Positions 55,371-64,000 of a stretch of 64,000 nt of DNA are shown piece by piece. Within the stretch, counting starts at the first letter, position 1. Every line of letters starts with the position of its first letter. Under the pieces are notes generated by a model. That model was not told where the DNA came from. It was given only the letters and a program-made list of their open reading frames with translations, and did not search any database. Source of the stretch: Elizabethkingia occulta (lineage in GTDB: Bacteria; Bacteroidota; Bacteroidia; Flavobacteriales; Weeksellaceae). Location: positions 1 to 64,000 of the forward strand of contig NZ_MAHX01000007.1 in NCBI RefSeq assembly GCF_002023715.1. Direction: 5' to 3'. The position numbers were made by a program, and so were the translations under genes.

Positions 55371-56129
55371 TTAGTGATTGATAATTCTCTGTCTTACGGC
55401 TTCATATAGAATAGCACCACATGCGACAGATACATTAAGCGATTGTGTTTTTCCCTCAATAGGTAGTTTTATTTTTTCATCCGCATGATGAAGGACCTCT
55501 TTGGAGATTCCTGTTTCTTCATTCCCCATAACAATACAGACAGGTTCTGTAAAGTTTTCTTCATAAATAAGCTTCTGAGCTTTCTCTGTAGCTGCAAAAA
55601 CTTTGATACCCGACTGCTGAAGGAAATCTACTGCATGAGCAAGGTTTTTCTCTTTGCAAATTTTCAGATTATAAAGAGCCCCTGCTGAAGTTTTAATAGC
55701 ATCCGAATTAATAGGTGCAGCTCCTTTTTCCGGAATAATGATAGCATCTACGCCTACACATTCTGCAGTACGGCTTATCGCACCAAAGTTTCTTACATCG
55801 GTTAGACGATCCAGTATCAGAATGAAAGGCGTTTTGCCTTCTTCAAAAAGCTGTGGCAAAACATCTTCTATTTTATAAAACGGAATATCTGATATAAATG
55901 CAACAACACCCTGGTGATTTTTCCGGGTAAAACGGTTTAGTTTTTCCACAGGAACATAATTAGCACGTAGGTTATGCTGAGCTAAAAGTTTTTTTAGATC
56001 GGCAACGATAGGCCCCTGTAATCCATTTTGTACAAATACTTTGTCTACAGTTTTGCCTGCTTCTATTGCTTCTATTACAGGTCTTAGCCCAAATATGAAA
56101 TCGTCTTTTTTATCTTTATTTTCTTGCAT
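55371..56129 (-). CDS. rlmB: 23S rRNA (guanosine-2251-2'-O)-methyltransferase
   Basis: A 252 aa SPOUT methyltransferase for G2251 of 23S rRNA. An N-terminal L30e-like domain (FGLRPVIEAIEAGKTVDKVF) is present, unlike the trmH product at 27909. Knot motifs VRNFGAISRTAECVGVDAI, MGNEETGISKEVL and KLPIEGKTQSLNVSVACGAI are all present. It is the first gene of a minus-strand run with DUF6263, DUF4834 and possibly YfhO. A GxxExxY cassette lies just upstream. Confidence 0.93.
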   Translation of the reverse strand: MQENKDKKDDFIFGLRPVIEAIEAGKTVDKVFVQNGLQGPIVADLKKLLAQHNLRANYVPVEKLNRFTRKNHQGVVAFISDIPFYKIEDVLPQLFEEGKTPFILILDRLTDVRNFGAISRTAECVGVDAIIIPEKGAAPINSDAIKTSAGALYNLKICKEKNLAHAVDFLQQSGIKVFAATEKAQKLIYEENFTEPVCIVMGNEETGISKEVLHHADEKIKLPIEGKTQSLNVSVACGAILYEAVRQRIINH

Positions 56130-56182
56130 TCAATATTCTTTTAAATCTATATGTTCCCAATTAATGGAACTTTTTTATTTTT

Positions 56183-56642
56183 TTAACCACATAGGAACAT
56201 AGCCTTTAACGGTCTGGTAATAAACTAAAATACTCATTAACAAATGTCTTTTGCCCTTCTCTGAAAATGTTCAGGCAATTGAAATTAATAAGAAGCCCTT
56301 TCGGGCTTTGCAATAATTTCATATAGGTCAAAAGTTGTGCCTCAAATGTAGGTATTATTTCCTGTACCGATTTTAATTCAACTACGATACACTGCTCTAC
56401 AAACAAGTCACATCTAAAATCTACATCCAACTGTTTTCCTCTGTATGTTATAGGAACTTTCATCTCTGTGAGAAAATTTATTGTCCTATGTTTCAACTCT
56501 TCTATTAAGCATTGATGATAAATGCTTTCCAACAGGCCTCTGCCTAATACTTTGTGAACTTCGATAGCACATCCTATTATTTCATAAGTTAAATCGTCCA
56601 AATATTTTTTTGTCAACATAACCTATGTTTCTATGTGGTTAA
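56183..56642. repeat. Inverted-repeat cassette carrying the GxxExxY gene
   Basis: TTAACCACATAGGAACATAG (56183-56202) and CTATGTTTCTATGTGGTTAA (56623-56642) are 20-bp inverted arms with one mismatch. They enclose only the GxxExxY gene: the stop is three bases from one arm and the start three bases from the other. Confidence 0.8.
56206..56619 (-). CDS. GxxExxY-family protein
   Basis: A 137 aa protein of the family TIGR04256, with the name motif in GRGLLESIYHQCLIEEL. The fold is like PD-(D/E)XK nucleases: DFRCDLFVEQCIVVELKSV has the D and ExK residues. The family is found in 23S rRNA intervening sequences and scattered in Bacteroidetes genomes. Here the gene fills an inverted-repeat cassette between rlmB and a DinB-like gene. 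No role is known. Confidence 0.9.
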   Translation of the reverse strand: MLTKKYLDDLTYEIIGCAIEVHKVLGRGLLESIYHQCLIEELKHRTINFLTEMKVPITYRGKQLDVDFRCDLFVEQCIVVELKSVQEIIPTFEAQLLTYMKLLQSPKGLLINFNCLNIFREGQKTFVNEYFSLLPDR

Positions 56643-56668
56643 ATTCTATCTCGGTTCAAATTTTTATG

Positions 56669-57139
56669 TTAATACATTTCTCCTATAATAGCTCTTTTCT
56701 GTGCCATTATATATCCAAGATGCTGGCCTTCATGTATATTATTGAAGAGTACTGCATCCTCAATATTTTTAAGATCCATTCCCAGGCTTGTGGAGTAATG
56801 TGTGTAATCCAGAAAGAAATTTTCGTCATAGTCATTTGCCATAATTCTTGAAGTTTCCGAAAGCAGAAAATTAAGATCTTCTATTTCCTCCTGCGATACA
56901 TCCAGATTTGGTAATGTTCCTTTTTTATAAGTTTCAATCCAGTATTTATCTATTCTGAAAGGATTTCCGCTCAGGTAGTATATTAATAACTGTTGTGTTG
57001 CCACACAATGCGCAATATTCCAATAGATATTGTTATTAAAGCCATCGGGAATCATCATCAAATCCTGGTGGCTGGTTTTCTGAAGGACATCGGCAAGGTT
57101 TTTTCTAATAACGCGATGTGCTTTGAAAAGGTTATTCAC
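56669..57139 (-). CDS. DinB-like (DinB_2) protein
   Basis: A 156 aa four-helix-bundle protein. The probable metal ligands are His in NIYWNIAHCVATQQLLIYY and the two His of NNIHEGQHLGYIM. Members are thought to act as thiol-dependent transferases or metal enzymes; the role here is unknown. It is divergent from the Bat operon (moxR), from which about 160 bp separates it. Confidence 0.85.
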   Translation of the reverse strand: MNNLFKAHRVIRKNLADVLQKTSHQDLMMIPDGFNNNIYWNIAHCVATQQLLIYYLSGNPFRIDKYWIETYKKGTLPNLDVSQEEIEDLNFLLSETSRIMANDYDENFFLDYTHYSTSLGMDLKNIEDAVLFNNIHEGQHLGYIMAQKRAIIGEMY

Positions 57140-57301
57140 TATTTATTCAGATTAATTTGCTCCAAAAGTAATCTAAATCGTGCAAATTGCCTAATTTTAA
57201 AAGCCTAACTTTAACAAACTTTAACGATAAATAACGTTTAATTATGGTGGTTTTTGCAATGTTTTTGCAGAAATTTACCCACTAAAATTGAATTTAAGTC
57301 T

Positions 57302-58306
57302 ATGTCAGAATATAATCAAGCAGAGGATATTAAAATTTTAATGGAAAAGGTGAAAGAGAAGAATTATTTTTTCTCTCTTTTGAAGTCAGAAGTCAATAAA
57401 GTTATTATAGGTCAGGAATATATGATCGATAGACTCCTTATAGGACTTTTAGGAAACGGACACGTTTTGTTGGAAGGAGTTCCGGGACTGGCAAAGACGT
57501 TGGCGATAAAAACACTGGCCGATGCTGTGCAGGGGCAGTACTCCAGAATTCAGTTTACACCGGACTTGTTACCTGCAGATGTAGTAGGGACAATGATCTA
57601 TAATGTAAAAGATAACGACTTTTCAATTAAAAAAGGACCTGTATTTGCAAATTTTGTGCTGGCTGATGAGATTAACCGTGCACCTGCAAAAGTACAGTCA
57701 GCATTATTGGAAGTAATGCAGGAAAAGCAAGTAACGATAGGAGATACAACAATGAAGTTACCAAAACCATTTTTGGTATTGGCTACCCAAAACCCGATTG
57801 ATCAGGAAGGTACCTATCTGTTGCCAGAAGCGCAGTCCGACCGTTTTATGATGAAGTGCAGTATAGACTATCCTACATTTGAAGATGAGCGTAAAGTAAT
57901 GCGTATGGTTTCTACATCGGATATCCCGCAAATTAATCCTATTATATCGTTGGAACAGATTGTTGAGGCTAAAGAACTTATCAACAAAATCTATTTGGAC
58001 GAGAAGATAGAAAAATACATTCTGGATATGGTTTTTGCAACTCGTTATCCAGAGCAATATGGATTATCAGATCTTAAAAACTACATTACTTTCGGAGCAT
58101 CACCAAGGGCATCTATCAACCTAGCAATTGCTTCCAGAGCATTAGCATTTATCAGAGGGCGTGCATTTGTTATTCCGGAAGATGTGAAAGAAATATCGAA
58201 GGATGTATTACGCCACAGAATAGGATTAAGTTTTGAGGCTGAAGCTGAAGAAATGACGGCTGAGAAAATTATTGATGCTGTTTTGTCTAAAGTACAGGCT
58301 CCCTAA
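57302..58306 (+). CDS. MoxR-family AAA+ ATPase
   Basis: A 334 aa ATPase that acts with DUF58 and vWA proteins, probably as a chaperone. Walker A is GVPGLAKT, Walker B LADEINRAP with QSALLEVMQEKQVT, and sensor 1 LATQNPIDQEG. The start MSEYNQAED at 57302 was chosen: the longer frame adds an unlikely Cys-rich start in the promoter region. It is the first gene of the Bat operon, with all later genes following closely on the same strand. Confidence 0.92.
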   Translation: MSEYNQAEDIKILMEKVKEKNYFFSLLKSEVNKVIIGQEYMIDRLLIGLLGNGHVLLEGVPGLAKTLAIKTLADAVQGQYSRIQFTPDLLPADVVGTMIYNVKDNDFSIKKGPVFANFVLADEINRAPAKVQSALLEVMQEKQVTIGDTTMKLPKPFLVLATQNPIDQEGTYLLPEAQSDRFMMKCSIDYPTFEDERKVMRMVSTSDIPQINPIISLEQIVEAKELINKIYLDEKIEKYILDMVFATRYPEQYGLSDLKNYITFGASPRASINLAIASRALAFIRGRAFVIPEDVKEISKDVLRHRIGLSFEAEAEEMTAEKIIDAVLSKVQAP

Positions 58307-58318
58307 TTATTTTATAAA

Positions 58319-59125
58319 ATGAGTATAAAGATATGTATTGCCGGAGCAACAGGCTGGGCAGGTTCGGCACTTAGTAAAGGAGTATTGAAGGAATCGGATA
58401 TTACTTTGGTTGCAGGAATGTCCAGAAGTAATGCAGGGAGTAACCTTGCGGATATTCTTGATGTTACAACTCCCGAAATTCCGGTTTTCAAAGATATCGA
58501 AGAAGCTCTGGAAGGGCCTTCTTTTGATGTTCTTTTTGAATTTACTAAACCAACGATTGCCAAACATAACATTACACAGGCTATAAAAGCCGGAAAAGAT
58601 GTTATTGTAGGAACATCCGGATTGTCGGATAGTGACTATGCAGAAATTGAAGTGTTGGCGAATCAATATGGAGTTTCGGTTTTAGCGGTTGGAAATTTTG
58701 CAATTACAGCTGTGTTGCTGCAGAAATTTTCAGTAATGGCAGCAAAGTATATTCCTAATTTCGAAATTATAGATTATGCCAGCCACTCAAAGCCGGATGC
58801 TCCAAGTGGAACGACTTTGGAATTGGCAAAGAAAATATCGGAAGTACAAACCTCTACTGATATGATAAAAGATGAAGATGTAATTGGTTATGCCAAGACA
58901 AGAGGTGAAAAAATAAACGGAGTCAGAGTTCATTCAGTAAGACTTCCTAATTATATGATTTCTGTAGAATCTATTTTTGGATTAAATGATGAACGCTTAA
59001 CAATTCGCCATGATTCCGGTATGGGAGCTGAACCTTATGTACAAGGAGCAATTCTGGCGATTAAAAAGATAAACACTTTTAAAGGCTTCAGAAGAGGTCT
59101 GGACAGTGTTTTGGATGAAGCATAA
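58319..59125 (+). CDS. DapB-like dihydrodipicolinate reductase homologue
   Basis: A 268 aa protein with an NAD(P)-binding start IAGATGWAGSALSK and the DapB end TIRHDSGMGAEPYVQGAILA. The substrate motif is EIIDYASHSKPDAPSGTT: the KxDAPSGT part is kept, but the usual HH pair before it is replaced by Ala-Ser. So it may be a variant enzyme or a reductase with another substrate. It lies between moxR and DUF58 genes with 12 and 2 bp gaps, an odd place for a lysine or cell-wall precursor enzyme. Whether a normal dapB exists elsewhere cannot be seen here. Confidence 0.8.
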   Translation: MSIKICIAGATGWAGSALSKGVLKESDITLVAGMSRSNAGSNLADILDVTTPEIPVFKDIEEALEGPSFDVLFEFTKPTIAKHNITQAIKAGKDVIVGTSGLSDSDYAEIEVLANQYGVSVLAVGNFAITAVLLQKFSVMAAKYIPNFEIIDYASHSKPDAPSGTTLELAKKISEVQTSTDMIKDEDVIGYAKTRGEKINGVRVHSVRLPNYMISVESIFGLNDERLTIRHDSGMGAEPYVQGAILAIKKINTFKGFRRGLDSVLDEA

Positions 59126-59127
59126 CA

Positions 59128-59991
59128 ATGGATATAAAAGATATTGTAAAAAAAGTAAAGCAGATAGAAATCCGGACTAAGAGAAGTACGGATGCTATGC
59201 TCATGGGGCAATATCACAGCGCTTTCAAAGGGCAGGGGATGACTTTTTCTGAAGTCAGACAATACCAGTTCGGAGATGATATCCGAAGAATTGACTGGAA
59301 TAAAACAGCACGTTTCCGGGAGCCTTATGTAAAAGTAATGGAAGAGGAACGAGAGCTGACTGTAATGCTGATGGTTGATATCTCAGCTTCTATGAATTAT
59401 GGAACTCATGCCTCGCTGAAAAGAGAATATGTAGCCGAAATTTGTGCTACATTAGGATTTTCTGCAGTTACTAATAATGATAAAGTAGGGCTTATCCTGT
59501 TCGCAGATAGGGTCTATAAAGTTATTCCACCTAAAAAGGGAAGACCACATGTATTGGCTATTATCAGTAGTATTCTGAATGCTGATTATATTCCGTCAAC
59601 AACAAATCTGGATGGTGCACTCAGCTACCTGATGAAAGCTTTTAAAAAGAAGAGTTATGTTTTTCTTCTTTCAGATTTCAACGATCAATTTGATGTAAAG
59701 AGCCTTCGGGTTGTAGGAAATAAACATCAGCTTCTGGGTTTCGGGATATATGATGAAAAAGATATGCAGATTCCGGATATAGGATATGCTTTACTAAATG
59801 ATGCTGAGACCGGAGAAAAAAAATGGGTGAATACGTCCAGTGCAAGATGGCGGTATCAGTTTGCAGAGCAACAAAAACAAAAAATTAAAAATACAGAAGA
59901 AGCATTTGATAAAAGTGCTTCGGTATTCTTGAAACTCAATACAGGGCAGGATTATACCAAGCCATTGTATAATTATTTTCAGACACGATAA
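59128..59991 (+). CDS. DUF58-family vWA-like protein
   Basis: A 287 aa cytosolic protein. DUF58 signature GDDIRRIDWNKTARF (about 50-64), followed by a vWA-like domain with the metal site DISASMNYG (DxSxS). It is a usual member of MoxR/Bat operons. It begins 2 bp after the DapB-like gene. It may serve as adaptor for the MoxR ATPase. Confidence 0.9.
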   Translation: MDIKDIVKKVKQIEIRTKRSTDAMLMGQYHSAFKGQGMTFSEVRQYQFGDDIRRIDWNKTARFREPYVKVMEEERELTVMLMVDISASMNYGTHASLKREYVAEICATLGFSAVTNNDKVGLILFADRVYKVIPPKKGRPHVLAIISSILNADYIPSTTNLDGALSYLMKAFKKKSYVFLLSDFNDQFDVKSLRVVGNKHQLLGFGIYDEKDMQIPDIGYALLNDAETGEKKWVNTSSARWRYQFAEQQKQKIKNTEEAFDKSASVFLKLNTGQDYTKPLYNYFQTR

Positions 59992-59996
59992 AATTG

Positions 59997-60896
59997 ATGA
60001 TGAAAAGAATTTTTTTATTCTGTTTTATAGCAATTAGCCTTTTAGGTTTCGGACAAACACTCTCCTCGCAATTGTCCGACAATACCCTGGTTTTGGGAGA
60101 ACAGGGAGAATTTAAGATTAATGTTAGTAATGTTACGGGACTGGATGTTCAGGCAGCTCCGAAAAATGAGATATTGCCTTTTCATTTCGAAATCCTTAGT
60201 GATAGTATTCAGCGTACCCCTAATCTGTATACAAGAACTATAAAATTCCAGATTTTTGAAGAAGGGAAGTTTAAGATTCCACCAATCGAAATTAAAGCCG
60301 GAGATAAAATACTGACGACAATACCTTATGAAATAGAAGTTATAAACACTGCCAAAAAAGGTGAACAGATCAACGATATTATGAATAATAAGGATGTTGA
60401 ACTGGGCTGGCAGGATTACTGGAGTCTGTATAAATTCTATATATGGATTGCATTAGTGGTTATTGCGATTATTGTTTTGATCTGGATGCTTGTTAAATGG
60501 GGAAGAGCTAAAAAATCTTCACCAACTGTAAAAACCAATTTCACGCTTCAGGAACTGGAAAAGCTAAGAAGTAAAAATTATATTGAAAATAATGACTTCC
60601 GTAGCTTTTATATAGAGCTTATTGATATTACAAGAAATTTCTTGTCCGGTCAATATGGCTTCCCGGCAAAGGAGTTGTTGACAGATGACCTGTTGGATTA
60701 CATGAAGGGACAGAACAAAATATCGGAAGCCAATGAAAAAATTCTTGCTGAAGTCTTTGAACGTGGAGATTTAGCTAAATTTGCAAAGGTTATTCCTTCG
60801 CATACAGAAATGGAAGCTGATTTCAATAATATTAAAGAATTTGTGAAAAGGTCTTATAAAGACATAGAATTTGAAAATTTGAGAAAACATGTCTGA
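59997..60896 (+). CDS. Bat-operon membrane protein (BatD-like N-part, unknown)
   Basis: A 299 aa protein. Signal peptide (near GFGQ), then a beta-sandwich extracytoplasmic part (LSDNTLVLGEQGEFKINVSN, FQIFEEGKFKIPPIEIKAGD) like the domains of BatD, one membrane helix (about 145-166), and a helical cytoplasmic tail (FTLQELEKLRSKNYIENNDF). Such proteins occur between DUF58 and batA in Bacteroidetes. It overlaps batA by 8 bp. Either of two adjacent ATG codons may be the start. Confidence 0.7.
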   Translation: MMKRIFLFCFIAISLLGFGQTLSSQLSDNTLVLGEQGEFKINVSNVTGLDVQAAPKNEILPFHFEILSDSIQRTPNLYTRTIKFQIFEEGKFKIPPIEIKAGDKILTTIPYEIEVINTAKKGEQINDIMNNKDVELGWQDYWSLYKFYIWIALVVIAIIVLIWMLVKWGRAKKSSPTVKTNFTLQELEKLRSKNYIENNDFRSFYIELIDITRNFLSGQYGFPAKELLTDDLLDYMKGQNKISEANEKILAEVFERGDLAKFAKVIPSHTEMEADFNNIKEFVKRSYKDIEFENLRKHV

Positions 60897-61908
60897 TCTT
60901 TTTGCTCCTTTAGGTTTAAACTTCGAGTTTGAAAGCCCGTGGCTTTTACTTTTATTTCTCTTATTTATTCCACTCTTAATAAGGGATCTTATGAGGGGGA
61001 AGAATGAGGGGATTAAAGTTCCTACAACCGAAGGAATGGCTCGTCCTTCTGGTATTGGATTCTTATTTTTTATACTGAAATGTACAAAGTATATCATTCT
61101 TTCATGTATTATATTGGCTCTGGCCCGTCCAAGAACATTTACGGTAGCTCAAGATCAGAATGATGGAAAAGGGATAGATATTATGCTGTCGGTAGACGTC
61201 TCTTTTAGTATGTTATCTAAGGATTTGGAGCCGGATAGACTGCGTGCTTTGTCTAAAATAGCACAAAAATTTATAGGTGACAGACCTGGAGATAGAATAG
61301 GATTAGTGGCTTATGCCGGAGAAGGATTTTTGAAGGTACCGCTTACGACAGACCATGAAGCCGTTAAGCAGGAAATTGCAAGTCTGAATCCAAATGAATT
61401 GTCAGCAGGTACAGCAATAGGAGAAGGGTTGGCGGTTGCGGTTAATCACCTTAAAGACAGTAAAGCAAAAAGTAAGATTATCATTCTGATGACAGATGGA
61501 GTGCAGACTATCAAAAATAGTCTGGAGCCTGCTATTGCTGCAGAATTGGCTGCAAATAATCATATTAAGGTTTACACCATCGGAATCGGAACAAATGGTT
61601 ATGCACTGACACCTACGGGGATTGATCCTTTTTTTGGTGATCTTATTTATACAGAGCAGAAAGTAGAAATCGATGAACTGGCATTGCAAAATATAGCTTC
61701 AGTTACAGGAGGTAAATATTTCCGGGCAACTTCTAATGAAAGTCTTCAGCAGATTTATGAAGAGATTAATCAGCTGGAGAAATCAGATATCAAAGTGGCC
61801 AAAATGTATGATTATAAAGAGTATTTCAGATATTTTCTGTGGATAGCGCTTATCGTATTGCTTTTGGATGCTTTATGGAGATGGATAATGTATAAAATTT
61901 TGACGTAA
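60889..61908 (+). CDS. batA: BatA-type vWA membrane protein
   Basis: A 339 aa protein with an N-terminal membrane segment, a second at about 60-78, a vWA domain with metal site SVDVSFSMLSKDLEPDRLRA (DxSxS), TAIGEGLAVA and LMTDGVQT, and a C-terminal membrane helix. Part of the Bat (aerotolerance) system, in which BatA and BatB are thought to form a membrane complex in the periplasm. The stop codon overlaps the start of batB by one base. Confidence 0.9.
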   Translation: MSDLFAPLGLNFEFESPWLLLLFLLFIPLLIRDLMRGKNEGIKVPTTEGMARPSGIGFLFFILKCTKYIILSCIILALARPRTFTVAQDQNDGKGIDIMLSVDVSFSMLSKDLEPDRLRALSKIAQKFIGDRPGDRIGLVAYAGEGFLKVPLTTDHEAVKQEIASLNPNELSAGTAIGEGLAVAVNHLKDSKAKSKIIILMTDGVQTIKNSLEPAIAAELAANNHIKVYTIGIGTNGYALTPTGIDPFFGDLIYTEQKVEIDELALQNIASVTGGKYFRATSNESLQQIYEEINQLEKSDIKVAKMYDYKEYFRYFLWIALIVLLLDALWRWIMYKILT

Positions 61909-62915
61909 TGGACTGGACTTTTGAAAATTATAATTATCTGTTTCTGTCACTATTGGTGCCACTGATGTGGCTGCTGATCGCTAATTTTATACGCTGGCGC
62001 GAAAAACGCAGAAAATTGTTTGCAGATTCTGGTTTTCATACCATTTTATTTGCTCCTAAAAGCAAGTATAAATATGTTTTCATTCCTCTTTATATTCTTG
62101 CTTTTACCTTTTTAATCCTTGCTTTTGCAGACTTGTTAGGGGGTAAAGAGGAAATGAAAGTAAGTCATAAGATTGCTAATGTAGTCTTGTTGATGGATGT
62201 ATCTAACTCTATGAATGCAGAAGATGTTCAGCCGGACAGCAGATTAAGTCGTGAGAAAAAGATTGTTCTGGAGACGCTGAAGAAAATGAAAGATGAAAGA
62301 GTTGGCATTGTAGTTTTTGCAGGTAATGCAGTATCTATTATGCCACTGACTACGGATTATGCTGCTGTTGAAACTTATATCAATTCCATAGAAACAAGCA
62401 TTATCGGGCAGCAGGGGACTGATTTTCTGGTGGCTATGAGGGAAGCAGCTAAAATGTATAAGAATACAGGAAAGAGTGGTAGAAACGTAGTATTAATAAG
62501 TGATGGTGAAGATAACGAGGGGCATGATAAGGAAGCTGCTGCTTTGGCTAAAAGTCAGAATATTAAGATTACTGCTGTCGGAATAGGTACAGAACAGGGA
62601 GCTCCGGTTCCTGACTACATGTACGGCCAGTTAATGGGTTATAAAAATACACCTTATGGCGAACCAGTAATTTCCAAACGGGAAACTCAGGCTCTGGTAC
62701 AGATGTCCAACGGAACAGGGGGAACCTATATAGACGGAAACAACGATAATGCAGCAAACCAATTGGTTAGTGCTTTGGATAAGCTAAAAAGTGATACCGA
62801 GGTTACAACCAATTCCCAGTCTTCAATCCATTATTATCAGTGGTTTTTAGGGATTTCGTTTATTCTGTTTTTTATAATATATTTAACAAATCCAAAAAGA
62901 GATCTTAACATATAA
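61908..62915 (+). CDS. batB: BatB-type vWA membrane protein
   Basis: A 335 aa paralogue of BatA. Two N-terminal membrane segments (about 10-28, 53-75), a vWA domain with LLMDVSNSMNAEDVQPDSRL (DxSxS), GTDFLVAMREA and LISDGEDNEGHD, and a C-terminal membrane helix (about 307-325). It overlaps batA and is followed after 25 bp by batC. Confidence 0.9.
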   Translation: MDWTFENYNYLFLSLLVPLMWLLIANFIRWREKRRKLFADSGFHTILFAPKSKYKYVFIPLYILAFTFLILAFADLLGGKEEMKVSHKIANVVLLMDVSNSMNAEDVQPDSRLSREKKIVLETLKKMKDERVGIVVFAGNAVSIMPLTTDYAAVETYINSIETSIIGQQGTDFLVAMREAAKMYKNTGKSGRNVVLISDGEDNEGHDKEAAALAKSQNIKITAVGIGTEQGAPVPDYMYGQLMGYKNTPYGEPVISKRETQALVQMSNGTGGTYIDGNNDNAANQLVSALDKLKSDTEVTTNSQSSIHYYQWFLGISFILFFIIYLTNPKRDLNI

Positions 62916-62940
62916 AAGGCTAATTTTGTAGCGTATTAAG

Positions 62941-63669
62941 ATGTTGAAAAAAAGCACTTTATTCATATTATTCGTATTTGCAACAGGGATTTTTTATGCT
63001 CAGGATTATAATGCTTTAGTTTATAAAGGAAATAAAAATTTTGAGAATAAGAAGTACGATGATGCTTCGGCTAAATATTTAGATGCCATAAAAAAGAATC
63101 CACAAGACTTTACGGCTCATTATAATTTAGGAAATGCTTTGTACAAACAAAAGATGTACAAAGAGGCTCATGCTGAATATAAAAAAGCTGCGGAGTTAAG
63201 TAAAAATACAAATGATAAAATGGCTTCTCTGTATAATCAGGGAAATGCTATGATGCAGCAAAACAACCATGAAGAGGCTGCAAAATACTATAAGGAAGCG
63301 CTGAAGTTATCCCCTGCAGATTCTTCACTCCGCAAAAACTATGAAATTGCTATGCTGAAAGATAAACAGAAAAAGCAGAAGAATGGTGGCGGCGGAAATG
63401 ACCAGAATAATAAAAACCAACAAGGTAATCAGGGGCAGCAAGACAATAATCAGGGCGATAAAAAAGATAAGCAAGGAGGCAATGACCAAAAGAATAAAGG
63501 TCAGGGCGACGGGCAGGATCAAAATAAAAATGAAGGAAAAAACAAACTTCCAAAAGATGTAGAAAAGGAAATTCTCCGTCAGATGGGGGATAAAGAAAAA
63601 AATACATCAAAAAGAATTCTTAATCAAAAAGCAAACAGTAGCCCTATAAGCAACGAAAAAGACTGGTAA
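62941..63669 (+). CDS. batC: BatC-type TPR protein
   Basis: A 242 aa protein with a signal peptide ending near IFYAQ, three TPR repeats (FENKKYDDASAKYLDAIKKN, KQMYKEAHAEYKKAAEL-like, NHEEAAKYYKEALKLSPADS), then a long low-complexity tail rich in Asn, Gln, Lys and Gly (about 145-205). Such a tail is usual in BatC. Its last base is shared with the start of batD. Confidence 0.85.
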   Translation: MLKKSTLFILFVFATGIFYAQDYNALVYKGNKNFENKKYDDASAKYLDAIKKNPQDFTAHYNLGNALYKQKMYKEAHAEYKKAAELSKNTNDKMASLYNQGNAMMQQNNHEEAAKYYKEALKLSPADSSLRKNYEIAMLKDKQKKQKNGGGGNDQNNKNQQGNQGQQDNNQGDKKDKQGGNDQKNKGQGDGQDQNKNEGKNKLPKDVEKEILRQMGDKEKNTSKRILNQKANSSPISNEKDW

Positions 63670-64000
63670 TGAACCGCGTGTTCCTTTACATATTATTTCT
63701 GTTAACTGGCCTGCAGATTCATGCACAGGTTGAAGTCGACGTGGTTATGGATGAGAAACCTAGCTATAAGATTGGTCAGGAAATACCTATTGTATTTATT
63801 GCTACCTCCAAATCTTCTCTTGATGTCCGTATGAAGTTACCATATTTTGATCCTAAAAAGTATGATGTATCACTTCCGGCTACCAATACGGAGTATTTTC
63901 TGGATGACAAAGGTGTATCTCTAACGAGATTTTCTGCTTTGGTTGTTGTAAAGCCTAAAGTTCCTGGGGCACTAAAAATTGGTAGTGCCTTAGCCAGAGT
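63669..64000 (+). CDS. batD: BatD-type protein, cut by the window end
   Basis: The first 110 residues only. Signal peptide ending near IHAQ, then VEVDVVMDEKPSYKIGQEIP and a run of beta strands ending VPGALKIGSALARV, typical of the BatD start (oxygen-tolerance domain). It overlaps batC by one base. The rest lies beyond the window. Confidence 0.85.
   Translation, partial: MNRVFLYILFLLTGLQIHAQVEVDVVMDEKPSYKIGQEIPIVFIATSKSSLDVRMKLPYFDPKKYDVSLPATNTEYFLDDKGVSLTRFSALVVVKPKVPGALKIGSALAR

Overview
The window looks like chromosome from a Flavobacteriia member of the Elizabethkingia/Chryseobacterium group. The strongest marker is a PNGase F gene (47530-48594). Its mature part follows the well-known Elizabethkingia meningoseptica enzyme almost residue for residue, with enough changes to suggest a sister species. 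GLPGLI, FISUMP, DUF4834, DUF6263 and YfhO families, TAnnTTTG-type promoters, low GC and scarce Shine-Dalgarno sequences fit the same assignment. I did not assign a species.

Left accessory region (1-12.9 kb, plus 21.5-23.3 kb). This is the most unusual part. A three-gene unit recurs: a membrane or membrane-anchored LuxR-type regulator, a 65-86 aa peptide with a shared motif around Y-x-x-P and GIAA, and a large fimbrillin/FISUMP-type surface lipoprotein. One unit is complete (5259-8530). One lacks a regulator (1020-2877). One is decayed, with a nonsense change, a frameshift and a deleted lipoprotein gene (3303-4859). One keeps regulator and peptide but has only a stub where the lipoprotein gene would start (11759-12847). 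A fourth lipoprotein (21551-23299) stands behind a TetR gene instead.

Middle region (13-24.5 kb). It holds threonine aldolase, a 375-390 bp non-coding sequence present twice, a two-component system, an M61 peptidase, a secreted TPR protein, a TetR regulator with a palindromic operator, tRNA-Ser(GGA) and a type I asparaginase.

Region 24.5-42 kb. Two paralogous secreted proteins flank a GLPGLI protein. Then come trmH, rsmE, an IVS-type four-helix-bundle gene inside an inverted repeat, and tsaD back-to-back with tamB with only two bases between their start codons. Lrp/AsnC, a TPR-HTH regulator and a cluster of small membrane proteins with a DUF3829 lipoprotein follow; that cluster includes a 53 aa gene.

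Region 42-57 kb. It holds a GH3 beta-glucosidase, a split transketolase, PNGase F, a MITE-like inverted repeat, a second TetR gene with the same operator core as the first, a glycosyltransferase, a YfhO-type protein, DUF4834 and DUF6263 genes, rlmB, a GxxExxY gene in an inverted-repeat cassette, and a DinB-like gene.

Right end (57.3-64 kb). This is a Bat (aerotolerance) operon in one direction: moxR, a DapB-like gene, DUF58, a membrane protein, batA, batB, batC and the start of batD, cut by the window edge. The DapB-like member lacks the usual histidine pair of its active-site motif.

No CRISPR array, prophage or recognisable transposase gene was seen.
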